Source of the DNA: FEN-1191 sp036490715
GTDB taxonomy: Bacteria > Pseudomonadota > Gammaproteobacteria > Steroidobacterales > Steroidobacteraceae
Direction of reading: 5' to 3'
DNA length: 64,000 bases
NCBI GenBank assembly: GCA_036490715.1
Contig: DASXDL010000004.1
Coordinates: 23,143-87,142, forward strand
Shown here in pieces: positions 32,484 to 41,508 of the stretch. Numbering within the stretch: position 1 is the first letter of the stretch; every line of letters starts with the position of its first letter. A program made the translations under genes and the position numbers. Under the pieces are notes generated by a model. The model saw only the letters and a list, made by a program, of their open reading frames with translations. It was not told the origin of the DNA and made no database searches.

Positions 32484-33830
32484 ATGATGCGCAAAAAACA
32501 CTGTCCTACGCGTAGTCGCGCCGCCGGCGCGCTGATGCTGGCCTTTTTAACACTGGCGAATCTGGCGGCGGCCGGACAGCCGGCAGCGCCGGCAATCGTC
32601 GGTCCCGCCGCCGGCCTGGCGGATTCAGCCGCACTGCGCGCCACGGTCTACGGCACCCCGCCGCAGGACATCGCACCGTTGCCCAGCGCCGTGCCGCTCC
32701 AGGAAATCGACATTGCGCTGCCCTGGGCCCGGAAAGTACCGGAGGTGATGTGGTTTGATCGCCGCCTGCGCGCCTGGTACGCCGCGCAGGATCACCCGGC
32801 GAACCTGGTGGTACTGATCTCCGGCACCGGCAGTGACGGCAACACCGGCAGCATCCAGCTGCTCCGTGCGGTGCTCTACGGCGCGGGCTATCACGTGCTC
32901 AGCCTGCCGTCCCCGACTTTTCCGGGTTTCATCGTCTCGGCCTCGAGCACTGGCGTCGCCGGCGATCTGATACAGGACAGCCGCGATCTGTACGCCACCA
33001 TGCAGCAGGTCATTGCCCATCTGCCGCATCGCGAGCGTGTCACCGACATCGACGTGGTCGGCTACAGCCTCGGTGGCGCCCATGCCGCGATGGTCAAGGC
33101 GCTCGCGGCTGCCGATCATCGCCTTGCGATCCATCGCGTGGTCATGATCGATCCGCCGGTGAGCCTGTTCAGCTCGATCGGACGGCTGGACCAACTGTTT
33201 GCGCAGACCATCGGCTCGGATGATGAGGGGATCGAACGCTTGTATCGGCGACTCTATACCCGCATCGCCAACGTCTATCGCACCGCCGATCAGATCGCGC
33301 CCGGTGACGGTGACGTGCTGGCCGCTGCGGCCGGCGTACTCAACAGCGATGCCGATTTCGCCGCCGCGATCGCGCTCAACTTTCGTATTGCACTGATGAA
33401 CGTGTTCTTCGCCGGCGATCTGTACTCGGGTGCCGGCGTGGTGCTCGATCCGCAGCACCCGCCGCGACCGGGCGATTCGCTCGAGGAAGTGGCGCGGCAG
33501 CTGCGCTCGAAGCCATTCTCGGAATATTTCGACCGGGTGCTGGCACCCTACTATCTGGCGCATCGCGCCGGTGCCACGCGCGCCAGCCTTTTGGCCGATA
33601 ATCGCCTCGAGAGCATCGGCGAGACGCTGCGCACCGACCGCGACTACTACGCGCAGAGCAACAGCGATGATCCGATCCTGGTGCAGTCCGAGCTCGACTG
33701 GCTGCGCGCCACGCTGGACGACCGCATCGCCGTCTACGGCTACGGCGGTCACCTCGGCAACCTCGGCGATCGCCGCCAGGTCGCCGATATGCTCAAGATG
33801 CTCGATGGGACCTGGAATACCTCGCCGTGA
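32484..33830 (+). CDS. Secreted alpha/beta-hydrolase-like protein
   Basis: A 448-residue protein with an N-terminal signal peptide (LMLAFLTLANLAAAGQ). The core shows an alpha/beta-hydrolase pattern: a strand followed by LISGTGSDGNTG (oxyanion-side loop) and the nucleophile elbow VVGYSLGGAHAAM. A late Asp/His pair (VYGYGGHLGNLGD) could complete the triad. I do not recognise the family. Its stop overlaps the mlaA start (GTGA), so it is co-translated with mlaA and a DUF4105 gene, suggesting an envelope lipid or lipoprotein substrate; that is inference. Confidence 0.75.
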   Translation: MMRKKHCPTRSRAAGALMLAFLTLANLAAAGQPAAPAIVGPAAGLADSAALRATVYGTPPQDIAPLPSAVPLQEIDIALPWARKVPEVMWFDRRLRAWYAAQDHPANLVVLISGTGSDGNTGSIQLLRAVLYGAGYHVLSLPSPTFPGFIVSASSTGVAGDLIQDSRDLYATMQQVIAHLPHRERVTDIDVVGYSLGGAHAAMVKALAAADHRLAIHRVVMIDPPVSLFSSIGRLDQLFAQTIGSDDEGIERLYRRLYTRIANVYRTADQIAPGDGDVLAAAAGVLNSDADFAAAIALNFRIALMNVFFAGDLYSGAGVVLDPQHPPRPGDSLEEVARQLRSKPFSEYFDRVLAPYYLAHRAGATRASLLADNRLESIGETLRTDRDYYAQSNSDDPILVQSELDWLRATLDDRIAVYGYGGHLGNLGDRRQVADMLKMLDGTWNTSP

Positions 33831-34648
33831 AGCCCCTGGCGCTGGTGCTGATCGCCTGCGGCGTGCTCGCCGGATGCGTCTCGCCGACGCTCACGATCCG
33901 GCGCCTGCCGCCCGATACCCCCGCAGCCGACAACGCCGCGGCCATCGCGCGCGCAACGCGCCTGGCAGCGAGTGCATCGAGCGCGCAATCGGCGGCGGCG
34001 GCCTCCGTGCCCGAGTCCGCTACCGAAGTACCGCCGTTCGATTCCTACGATCCGTGGGAGCGCGCCAATCGGGCGGTGTATCGCTTCAACGCCCGCTTCG
34101 ATGAGGCCATATTTCTACCAGTGGCCAACCATTATCGGCGCCTGCCGGCACCGATGCGCACCGGCGTGCACAACTTCTTCGGCAATCTGTCCGAGCCTGA
34201 CACCATCGCCAACGACGTGCTGCAGTGGCGGCTGGGTGCGGCGCTGCGCGCCGCCGGCCGGTTCGTGGTCAATTCCACGGTCGGCATCGGCGGCCTGCTC
34301 GATGTCGCGGCCACCATGCCGCTGCGCAGTGCGGCCACCGGTTTTGGCGATACGCTGTCGACCTGGGGCCTGCATCCGGGCCCGTATCTGGTGATTCCGG
34401 TGCTCGGACCGGCCACGTTGCGCGACGGCATCGGCATGCTGGGCGATTACGCGCTGGCCTACGAACTCAATCTAGCGGACCTGTACCGCGGCTATCAGTC
34501 GTATGCGCTGGCGACGTTGAATGCGGTCGACCAGCGCGCCAACACCGACTTTCGCTACTACGCCAGCGGCTCGCCGTTTGACTACGACACGGTGCGTTTT
34601 CTGTATGTGCACCGCGAGTTGATCGAGGACCAGGCTCGTCGCCGATGA
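33827..34648 (+). CDS. mlaA: MlaA (VacJ) outer-membrane phospholipid-transport lipoprotein
   Basis: A 273-residue lipoprotein with lipobox VLAGC (Cys17). The MlaA core is clear: YDPWERANRAVYRFN, LPAPMRTGVHNFFGNLSEPDTIANDVLQ split by a short loop, FVVNSTVGIGGLLDVA and GLHPGPYLVIPVLGP. MlaA removes misplaced phospholipids from the outer-membrane outer leaflet with the MlaFEDBC system, none of which is encoded here. The start is GTG 33827, overlapping the preceding stop. An unusual Ala/Ser-rich linker follows the lipid anchor. Confidence 0.95.
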   Translation: MKPLALVLIACGVLAGCVSPTLTIRRLPPDTPAADNAAAIARATRLAASASSAQSAAAASVPESATEVPPFDSYDPWERANRAVYRFNARFDEAIFLPVANHYRRLPAPMRTGVHNFFGNLSEPDTIANDVLQWRLGAALRAAGRFVVNSTVGIGGLLDVAATMPLRSAATGFGDTLSTWGLHPGPYLVIPVLGPATLRDGIGMLGDYALAYELNLADLYRGYQSYALATLNAVDQRANTDFRYYASGSPFDYDTVRFLYVHRELIEDQARRR

Positions 34649-35637
34649 GCGGTAAACTCATGATGGCGCTGGCAGCCGCGCTGCTGCTGCCGGCCTGCTG
34701 GGGGGCGCTGGCGCTGTGGTACAAGGCCGCCGGCAACGAGGCCGTCCGCGCTCTGGCCGCTTTACTGTGGCTGCTTGCGAGTGTGGCGTTACTCGCAGCC
34801 GGCGCATTCGATCACCGCGCCGCGGCCCTGCTGCTGTTTGTGCTGGCGTTTGCGCTGCTGCTGCTGTGGTGGCACTCACTGCGGCCCTCGAACCTGCGCC
34901 TCTGGGCCGCCGATGTCGCCCAGATGACCCACGGCGAGGTCGACGGCGAGCGGGTGCTGCTGCACAACGTGCGCAATTTCGACTGGCGCTCGCCGACCGA
35001 ATGCAGCGTGCGTTGGCAGACGCGCCACTATCGGCTCGATCGACTGGCCGCGGTCGATCTGATCCTGTCGTATTGGACCATCAGCGCAATCGCGCACGTG
35101 CTGGTGTCGTTCTGCTTCCAGGAGGGTGAGCGCGTGGCCTTTTCAGTCGAGATCCGGCGTCAACGCGATCAGGCGTTCTCTGCCATCGGCGGCTTCTTCA
35201 AGCAATTCGAACTGAGCATCATCGCGGCCGACGAGCGCGACGTGATTCGGGTGCGCACCAACGTGCGCGGCGAGGACGATTACCTGTACCGATTGCGCCT
35301 GCCGCCGGCGGCGATGCGCTCGCTGTTTCTGGGCTATATCGACCAGGCCAATCGCCTGCTGCGCGCCCCTAGGTTCTACAACACGATCACCGCCAACTGC
35401 ACCACGCTGATCTTCCGGATGATGCAGCATATCGTCGGGCGGCTGCCGCTCGACCCGCGGCTGCTGTTCTCGGGCTACCTGGCCGGTTACGTGTACCGCG
35501 TAGGCGGCCTGGATCGACGCTATCCGCTTTCGCAGCTGCGCGAATTCGGCCGCATCACTCAGCGCGCGCGCGCGGCAGCGGCGGACAGCTCGTTCAGTGA
35601 GGTAATCCGGCGCGGCATACCGTCGCTGGAGGGCTAA
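34645..35637 (+). CDS. DUF4105 membrane protein (Lnb N-terminal-like domain)
   Basis: A 330-residue protein with two to three N-terminal transmembrane helices (residues 5-75) and a soluble DUF4105 domain. The domain contains HNVRNFDWRS, SYWTISAIAHVLVSF with the His, and the TANCTTLIF motif with the conserved Cys. DUF4105 is the domain of lipoprotein intramolecular transacylase Lnb, where such Cys/His residues are catalytic. Overlaps mlaA by 4 nt. Together the operon points to lipoprotein or lipid remodelling in the envelope (inference). Confidence 0.85.
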   Translation: MSGKLMMALAAALLLPACWGALALWYKAAGNEAVRALAALLWLLASVALLAAGAFDHRAAALLLFVLAFALLLLWWHSLRPSNLRLWAADVAQMTHGEVDGERVLLHNVRNFDWRSPTECSVRWQTRHYRLDRLAAVDLILSYWTISAIAHVLVSFCFQEGERVAFSVEIRRQRDQAFSAIGGFFKQFELSIIAADERDVIRVRTNVRGEDDYLYRLRLPPAAMRSLFLGYIDQANRLLRAPRFYNTITANCTTLIFRMMQHIVGRLPLDPRLLFSGYLAGYVYRVGGLDRRYPLSQLREFGRITQRARAAAADSSFSEVIRRGIPSLEG

Positions 35638-35655
35638 TATATAGAGTGCTGCCGC

Positions 35656-36591
35656 TCAGCCGTCACCAAGCAGCGCGCCGACGCCGAGCCCGGCCGCGGC
35701 GAAGGCCTCGGCCGCAGGCAGCTTCTTGCCACCATCACAGCGCGCCCGCAGCAGCTCGATTTGGCCGCCCTGCGCTCCGACCAGCACGCTTTGCCCCTGG
35801 ATCGCCCAGATGGCGCCGATCTTGCCTTGCACCTGGCCAAAGGCGCGGACCGGGTGCTTGCGCGCATCAAAGCAGTACAGCTTGCGCTCGCCGTGCGTGG
35901 TCCACGCGCCGGGCGCGGGATTGCAGCCGCGGATCAGGTTGTAGACCAGATCGACATGGTTGTGCCAGTTGATCTTGGCTTCGGCAGTGCGGCACCAGCC
36001 CACATAGGTGGCCTGAGCCTCGTCCTGGATGACTTCGCGCGCTTGGCCGCTGACCACTAGGTCCGCGGCCTGCTTGAGCGCCTCGATTCCCATCGGGAAC
36101 AGGCGGTCGAAATACACGCTGCCCAGCGTGTCATCCGGACCGATCGGTGTTTGCTGCTGCACAATTACCGGCCCTTCATCCAGCCCATCGGTGGGACGAA
36201 AGATCGTCAGCCCGGTGCGCTCATCGCCGCGGATGATCGGCCAGTTGATCGAGCTTGGACCACGGTAGCGCGGCAGCAGCGAGGGGTGATACTGGATCAT
36301 GCCGTGCGTGGGTAGCGTGGCGAAGCTCTGCGGCACGAACTGCAGCACGTACGCCATGATCCCCAGTTCGACCTCCAGCCCGCGCAACGCCTGCAGGGCG
36401 TCCCCGCTTTTGAGTGAGGGCAGCTGATAGACCGTGATGCCACGTTGCTCGGCGGCACTGCGCAGCGGATCGGCCTTGGCGCCCGGCGGCTCCGGCGCAC
36501 AGAACACGCCGGCCACGGTGTCGCCACGCGCGAGCATTGCCTCGAGCACGGCCTTGCCGAAATCCTGCTGTCCGATGATGGCGATCCGCAC
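35656..36591 (-). CDS. Stand-alone 10-formyl-THF hydrolase-type formyltransferase
   Basis: A 311-residue formyltransferase-fold protein. YHPSLLPRYRGPSSINWPI and GLDEGPVIVQQ carry the catalytic His and Asp; the Tyr/Ile before the His, where fMet-tRNA formyltransferases have Asn-x-His, and the LFPMGIEALKQAADLV segment match the N-terminal hydrolase domain of 10-formyltetrahydrofolate dehydrogenase. The C-terminal OB-like domain (230-300) is present. No carrier or aldehyde dehydrogenase domain follows. Last gene of a leftward run, 66 nt after the Bug-like gene. Confidence 0.82.
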   Translation of the reverse strand: MRIAIIGQQDFGKAVLEAMLARGDTVAGVFCAPEPPGAKADPLRSAAEQRGITVYQLPSLKSGDALQALRGLEVELGIMAYVLQFVPQSFATLPTHGMIQYHPSLLPRYRGPSSINWPIIRGDERTGLTIFRPTDGLDEGPVIVQQQTPIGPDDTLGSVYFDRLFPMGIEALKQAADLVVSGQAREVIQDEAQATYVGWCRTAEAKINWHNHVDLVYNLIRGCNPAPGAWTTHGERKLYCFDARKHPVRAFGQVQGKIGAIWAIQGQSVLVGAQGGQIELLRARCDGGKKLPAAEAFAAAGLGVGALLGDG

Positions 36592-36657
36592 GCACGCTAT
36601 GGTTGCATGTTCGGTCCGGTTTGTTCCAGCAGCCGCCGAGCGCGGCGGCCGAGCGGC

Positions 36658-37584
36658 TCAGATGCGCGGCATTCCCAGAATCTTGGGCCTGAGCGCCTGC
36701 CAGCGCGCCATTTCGGCCCGAATCTCGGCCGCGAATGCGGCCGTCGAGGCGCTGGTCACGACGCTGGCGTCCACCGCCTGCAAAGCCTCGCGCGCCGAGC
36801 GGGTCTTCATCGCCTCGACCACGGCGTCGTGAAGCTGCCCGATGAGCTTGGGGCGCAGCCGGCTCGATGCGAACAGCCCCTGCCACTGCACGATGCCGAT
36901 TCCCTGATAGCCGGCTTCGGCCATGGTCGGCACATCGGGCAAACTCGCCAGGCGCTTTAGGCTGGCGACCGCCAGCGGCCTGAAGCTGCCGCGGTTGGCC
37001 GCGGCGGTTGCCCCGTTCATCATCAGCATGTCCACCTCGCCGGCGACCAGCGCCGCCAGCACGCCGTTGGCGCTGCCGGCCTCGTTCAGCGCGGCCGTCA
37101 GTCCGCCGCGGCCGGCAAGCTCCAGCGCATCCACGTCGACATAGGTTCCCAGAAAGTCCGACGCATATCGCAGCACGCCGTCACGGCGGCGGCAGTGCTC
37201 GAACAGCGCCTCGATGCTGTGCAGCGCCAGTCCGGCATTCACCATCAGGATGCTGGGATATTCGGCCAGCTTGGTCAACGGCACGACCTCGACCTCAAAG
37301 TCGAAGCCCATGGAGTCGCGCCGCAGGACCGGGGTCATCGAGGCGGTGATGTTGTTGCCGATCATCAGCGCGTGGCCGTCGTCCGAACGCACCAGCGCGC
37401 GCAGCGCCGTAAGGCCGAAGTCGCCGATCTGGTATTCGAGCCCGAGGGCGGCGCCGACATCGCGCTCCAGGGCGCGGGCCAGGACGCTGGCGGTGTGGCC
37501 GGTGGATCCGCCCACCGGAAACGGGACGATCAGCCTGCTGTCTTTGAGGAATGCAAAGATGTCATCGCCGGCGCGACCGGTCAT
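36658..37584 (-). CDS. Bug/TctC-type substrate-binding protein without signal peptide
   Basis: A 308-residue protein with the tripartite-tricarboxylate binding-protein pattern RLIVPFPVGGSTGHTASVLARAL, a central GNNITAS, and LASLPDVPTMAEAGYQGIGI. The first residues (MTGRAGDDIFAFLKD) are polar, so no export signal is visible, unlike normal Bug proteins. The ATG at 37584 overlaps the beta-propeller stop (ATGA), supporting this start. No tctA/tctB membrane genes lie nearby. It may act in the cytoplasm or as a sensor. Confidence 0.82.
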   Translation of the reverse strand: MTGRAGDDIFAFLKDSRLIVPFPVGGSTGHTASVLARALERDVGAALGLEYQIGDFGLTALRALVRSDDGHALMIGNNITASMTPVLRRDSMGFDFEVEVVPLTKLAEYPSILMVNAGLALHSIEALFEHCRRRDGVLRYASDFLGTYVDVDALELAGRGGLTAALNEAGSANGVLAALVAGEVDMLMMNGATAAANRGSFRPLAVASLKRLASLPDVPTMAEAGYQGIGIVQWQGLFASSRLRPKLIGQLHDAVVEAMKTRSAREALQAVDASVVTSASTAAFAAEIRAEMARWQALRPKILGMPRI

Positions 37585-38681
37585 TTCCTGATGGCCCACG
37601 CCATCCCGTCCGGCCATTGCCCGGTGGCGACCCGGCCAATCTGGGTCAGGGTCTTCAGATCAATCACGGCCACGTAATCATCTCGGCTCACGGCCACGTA
37701 CGCCCGGCTGCCATCCGGCGCCATCAGGATACCGCCGGCGCCGTGGCCAAGATTCAGGCGTTTCAGCTCCTGGTGTGACACCGCGTCCACGACCACCAGA
37801 TCGCCGTTGCCCAGATCGGAGATCAGCACCAGGCGACCGTCCGGCGTGAACTTGAGGCGATTGGCTGACTTCATGTGGACATCGACCACCTGTGCGACCT
37901 TCAGCGTCGCCACATCGATGATCGAGACGGTACCATCGTGGGTATTGGCCGCCCACAGCTCCTTGGCGTCAGGCGAGACATCGAAGCCTTCGGGGCCCTT
38001 GCCAACCGGAATGACCGTCTCGATCCAGCCCGACACGTCGCCATTGCCGAACATGATCGACTCGAGCCAGCGATTGTCGGAGTTCTTGTTATCCCGCTGC
38101 AGCACGCTGATCGAATTGGAATTGACGTTGCTGGTGAAGATGCGGCGTCCGTCCTGATCGACGACCAGCATGTGGGTGCGGTCCTGCCCCAGACCGACGA
38201 CCATGTCGACCTTGGCAGTGGCCGGATCGTAACGGCCCACGACCTTGCTGCCCTCGGCGGTGAAGTAGATGCGGCCATCCGCCAGGGCCAAGCCGTGCGG
38301 CGCCAGCAGTGCGCCCAGGTCGATCGTGCTCTGCAGGCGCACGGCCGTAAGATCCACGATCTGCAGCGTGTGCTGCGGCGTCATCAGCGAGCCATAGTTG
38401 CTGACGTACGCCAGCTTGCCGTCGGCCGAGGCGATCACCTCGTGCGGGTCTTCACCGACCTCGACGTGGTTCAAGATCTTCAGGCTATTGGGATCAACCA
38501 GGACCAGCGACTTGTCCTTCTGGTTGAGCACCAGCAGCGTCATGCCGCCGGCCGCATTGGCGCTGGCGGCATGAGCGGAAGCCGCCTGTGCCGTGCCCGC
38601 TGCCATCACAAGCAGGCTCGCCGCCAGCGCGATCAGCGCGCCGGCGGCGAGGGATCGGTACTGACCGATGCGGCCCGTCAT
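37581..38681 (-). CDS. Secreted YVTN-type beta-propeller protein
   Basis: A 366-residue protein with a signal peptide (ALIALAASLLVMAAGTAQA). The rest consists of seven-bladed-propeller repeats such as VLVDPNSLKILNHVEVGEDPHEV, DGKLAYVSNYG, DGRRIFTSNVNSNSISVL, PDGSRAYVAVSRDDYVAVID. YVTN propellers bind ligands or partner proteins in the periplasm. Its ATG overlaps the TonB receptor stop, so it is probably a periplasmic partner for whatever the receptor imports. Confidence 0.9.
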   Translation of the reverse strand: MTGRIGQYRSLAAGALIALAASLLVMAAGTAQAASAHAASANAAGGMTLLVLNQKDKSLVLVDPNSLKILNHVEVGEDPHEVIASADGKLAYVSNYGSLMTPQHTLQIVDLTAVRLQSTIDLGALLAPHGLALADGRIYFTAEGSKVVGRYDPATAKVDMVVGLGQDRTHMLVVDQDGRRIFTSNVNSNSISVLQRDNKNSDNRWLESIMFGNGDVSGWIETVIPVGKGPEGFDVSPDAKELWAANTHDGTVSIIDVATLKVAQVVDVHMKSANRLKFTPDGRLVLISDLGNGDLVVVDAVSHQELKRLNLGHGAGGILMAPDGSRAYVAVSRDDYVAVIDLKTLTQIGRVATGQWPDGMAWAIRK

Positions 38682-40828
38682 TCGAGCTTGGTGCCGCTCA
38701 GGCTCGCCGTGAAGCGCACGCCGAAGGTGCGCGGCGGCGACAGCGCGAACACGCCGATGGTCTGGCCCTGCTCGATGGTCGCTCCCGGCATCATCTGCGC
38801 TCCGTTCTCCAGGTTCTTGCAATACGCCCCCAGGCTCCAGCGGCCGCTGGGCGCATTATAAGTGAGTGAGGCATTGGTCCGGGTGTAGCCGTTCTGCTGG
38901 GCACCGTACTGGGCCGGGAAATCGTCCGCCAGGTAGCCGCCGCTCAGGTACGAATCGACCTCGCCGGTGACGTTGCCACCGTTGGGCAGATCGAATCGGT
39001 ATATGGCACCGAGGTCCACGGTCGACTCAGGCGCCTCGAACAGCTTCTGATCGACATAGGTCTCGCCAGCCGCGGTGGTGAAGGTCTTGGTGTAGGCACG
39101 ATCGTAGGCGTAGCTGGCGCGCAGCTGGAAGTTGTCAGTTATCAAGGCTCGAATGTCGAGCTGATTGCCGTAGCTGACGGCCTTGGGCGCGGTGAAGAAC
39201 GCATTCACGTTCTCGCCATCCGGCTGGATGATGACCGTTTGGATCAGGTAGTCCTTGTAATCGTAGTAGAACAGCTCATCGTTCACCTCCAGGCGGCCAT
39301 TGAGCAGCCGGTTCTTCATGCCGAGCGTGAACGACAGCAGGTTGGTATTGGTGATCAGCGTCGGCTTGTTGTCGGCGGTCGGCAGGCGATAGTCGAATGT
39401 GCCGTTGGTAAAGCCGGTCTGCGCGGCGCCGTAGAACATCGAGTTCTTGTTCAGGTCGTACTCGAAGCCCGCCTTCCAGTCAAACGGGTGCCAGGTGTGC
39501 TGCACCGGCTCGAGCGCCGGCACGATGAAGTCATCCTGCTTGTTCTGCGACGAGAAACGGATGCCGCCGATCAGCCGGAACGCGTCGGTCATCGAGTAGG
39601 TCAGCTGCGCAAAGCCGGCGTAGTCGTTCTCGTAGTTGAACACCACCGGGTTGGACGGGGCACCGACCGCGTAGTTGAGGAAGTTGTTCAGCTTGAGCCA
39701 GTAGAAACCGGTCAGCAGTTTGAAGCTCGAGCCCAGGTCCTGGGTAAAGCGCAGCTCCGTGGTGTACTGATTGGTGCCGGTCGAGATGATGTCCGATAGC
39801 GGGCCGACGTAGTCGGTCTCGGTGGTGGAACCATTGACGTAGGTCGGAATAAAAGTCAAAAGGCCGTTGCCGATCTTGTAGTCGAACTGCCCGCCGACCA
39901 CGGTGACGGTGTCATCACCATGACTCGGGCCGACGTCCTGGCGCGGAACGAAGCTGCAGGGCGAGCTCGAGCAGAACGTGGTGTCCCAGGGATTGGAGGG
40001 ATCGTGGAACGTCGGCCCGGGACCGGTCGTGACCACCAGCGAGGTGGGCTGGCCGGTATTGCGGTTGTAGGTTCCCCAGACGTAGGCGGTGAAATTGTCG
40101 TTCGGCTTGGCGAGGATGCCGATACGTCCGGACGCATAGTTCTCCGAATCGGCGCCCTGGGTCTCGTATTCGTTGTGCTTGTCGTAGTCGAACGCGGCCC
40201 GCACCGCCACTTCATCGTTCAGCGGTATGTTGCTGACCAGGGTGCTGTGCACGGTACCGAAATTACCGATTTCCTGTTTGAAGCTTGATTCGAAGCTCTG
40301 CGTCGGTCGGTTGTAGGAAACCTGCACCACGCCGCCCGATGCGCCGGCGCCGTACAAGGTGCCCTGAGGACCGGGCAGCACTTCGATCTGGCTCACGTCG
40401 TAAGCCGGGATGTTGGAAGTGTTGCGCGGCATGTAGACGCCGTCGATCACGGTGGCGACCAGCTGGTCGACGAAGTTGCGATCCTGTTCCGAGCCGATGC
40501 CGCGTATGTACAGGTGAATGCTGGATTCGAACGGCTCGAGTCGAGCCGACGGGATCAGGTCCGACAGGCCGCCGAGATCGGCGATGCCCATGCTGGTGAG
40601 TTCCACCCCGGTCGCGACCGTGATCGCGGCCGGTGCATGCTGCAGATCCTCGGTCGCCTTGGTCGACGTGACGACGATCTCCTGCAGCTCGTCGGTGGCC
40701 ACAGCGTTGGCGCCTTGCTCGCCGGCGGTTGCGGCCGCGGGCGATATCGCGTTGATGATGATCAATGCCAGACCGGCGCGAACCGCGCCGGCGAAGTTAA
40801 ATCGATTGTGGAATCCGCGCTCTGACAT
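38678..40828 (-). CDS. TonB-dependent outer-membrane receptor
   Basis: About 716 residues with a signal peptide, a plug domain and a 22-strand barrel. The TonB box-like EIVVTSTKATEDL sits near residue 50, the plug shows IYIRGIGSEQDRNF-like LYIRGIGSEQ and VLPGPQGTLYGAGASGGVV, and the C-terminus ends in an aromatic-poor strand (FGVRFTASLSG). Start at ATG 40828 is preferred over 40834 because GGGGGG lies about 7 nt upstream of it. The plug type resembles receptors for organic compounds more than siderophore receptors. No N-terminal signalling (STN) domain is seen, notable given the nearby FecI/FecR-type genes. Confidence 0.92.
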   Translation of the reverse strand: MSERGFHNRFNFAGAVRAGLALIIINAISPAAATAGEQGANAVATDELQEIVVTSTKATEDLQHAPAAITVATGVELTSMGIADLGGLSDLIPSARLEPFESSIHLYIRGIGSEQDRNFVDQLVATVIDGVYMPRNTSNIPAYDVSQIEVLPGPQGTLYGAGASGGVVQVSYNRPTQSFESSFKQEIGNFGTVHSTLVSNIPLNDEVAVRAAFDYDKHNEYETQGADSENYASGRIGILAKPNDNFTAYVWGTYNRNTGQPTSLVVTTGPGPTFHDPSNPWDTTFCSSSPCSFVPRQDVGPSHGDDTVTVVGGQFDYKIGNGLLTFIPTYVNGSTTETDYVGPLSDIISTGTNQYTTELRFTQDLGSSFKLLTGFYWLKLNNFLNYAVGAPSNPVVFNYENDYAGFAQLTYSMTDAFRLIGGIRFSSQNKQDDFIVPALEPVQHTWHPFDWKAGFEYDLNKNSMFYGAAQTGFTNGTFDYRLPTADNKPTLITNTNLLSFTLGMKNRLLNGRLEVNDELFYYDYKDYLIQTVIIQPDGENVNAFFTAPKAVSYGNQLDIRALITDNFQLRASYAYDRAYTKTFTTAAGETYVDQKLFEAPESTVDLGAIYRFDLPNGGNVTGEVDSYLSGGYLADDFPAQYGAQQNGYTRTNASLTYNAPSGRWSLGAYCKNLENGAQMMPGATIEQGQTIGVFALSPPRTFGVRFTASLSGTKLE

Positions 40829-41145
40829 AAACATCCCCCCAGTGCCTTGATCTACCGTGTCGACTGTTGCGAGCTCGCCCTGCGATCAGAGCGACTTCAC
40901 TGCCTACAACGCCGCTCGCGGCATTACCGGAACCCGACGCGCGTTGCGCGCGCGCATCACACGAAACGTGCACATCGCACACCAATTGATATCAACAGGA
41001 ACGCGGTCGCATGGCGCCACGTCATCGTGGGCGCGCAGTGCGACAGCCGTGCGGCCGCAAGGTGCAGCGCGGTCCGCCGGCATCGGCCGGAGCCTTAAGG
41101 TCAGCGCGCGGTGATGTACCGGGCGCTGGACGTCAGCGCGATCGC
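40829..41145. other. Leader region of the TonB receptor gene
   Basis: A 317-bp spacer with no supported gene. It holds a perfect 10-bp palindrome TTGATATCAA (40986-40995), about 160 nt upstream of the receptor start on the minus strand, and alternating GCGC stretches at 40938-40958. No convincing -35/-10 pair was found; an ECF-type promoter would be expected if the nearby sigma factor controls the receptor. Confidence 0.4.
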
Positions 41146-41469
41146 TTAGATCTCTCGCTGTACGCTAGAACACTCGCCCGCCGTCACGGCGGAAGGATTG
41201 TCGACCGGTAACATGGCGCCCGGGGTGCTGCTGAAGCCTGCCTGGCACGCATCGCCGCCGGCATAGCCGCTGCGTGCGAACTGATCAAAGCCCTGCCAGA
41301 CGGCCTGCATGCGCGCGAATGCACTGGCATTGGCCGACTTGGCTTCGCGCCAGCGCCGGCACCGGGCCTGAAGCGACGCATCATCGGGCGCCTCGTGCAG
41401 GCGCTGCAGCCAATGGGCTGCCGCGCTCAGGCGCTTCAGGGTCGTGTTGTTCAGGGCCTTACCGCTCAT
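41146..41469 (-). CDS. Truncated FecR: lone DUF4880 anti-sigma domain
   Basis: A 107-residue protein. Residues 10-65 match the DUF4880 (FecR N-terminal) pattern with its spaced tryptophans: AAHWLQRL, RCRRWREA, SAFARMQAVWQGF. In FecR this cytoplasmic domain binds the sigma factor; it is normally followed by a membrane helix and a periplasmic FecR domain. Here the remaining 40 residues are polar (CQAGFSSTPGAML) and the frame stops, so neither part exists. It is 39 nt downstream of the FAH gene and upstream of the TonB receptor. Either a functional soluble anti-sigma factor or a decaying fecR. Confidence 0.78.
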   Translation of the reverse strand: MSGKALNNTTLKRLSAAAHWLQRLHEAPDDASLQARCRRWREAKSANASAFARMQAVWQGFDQFARSGYAGGDACQAGFSSTPGAMLPVDNPSAVTAGECSSVQREI

Positions 41470-41508
41470 ACTCCAAACCTACAGCGCGCGACGCGCCAAA
41501 ACCGGAAC

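Noticed and set aside
36632..36649. GCCGCC/GGCGGC hairpin between the Bug-like and formyltransferase genes as a terminator
   Set aside because: Only 6-bp arms in very GC-rich DNA and no T-run; may be chance, so not listed as a feature.
40986..40995. TTGATATCAA palindrome as an operator of the TonB receptor
   Set aside because: A single 10-bp palindrome of AT-rich type without a nearby promoter is weak evidence; noted only within the leader-region entry.
41146..41469. FecR fragment as a simple pseudogene
   Set aside because: The frame is intact with start and stop and no recognisable remains of the periplasmic FecR domain in the next 300 bp; kept as a CDS with both possibilities noted.
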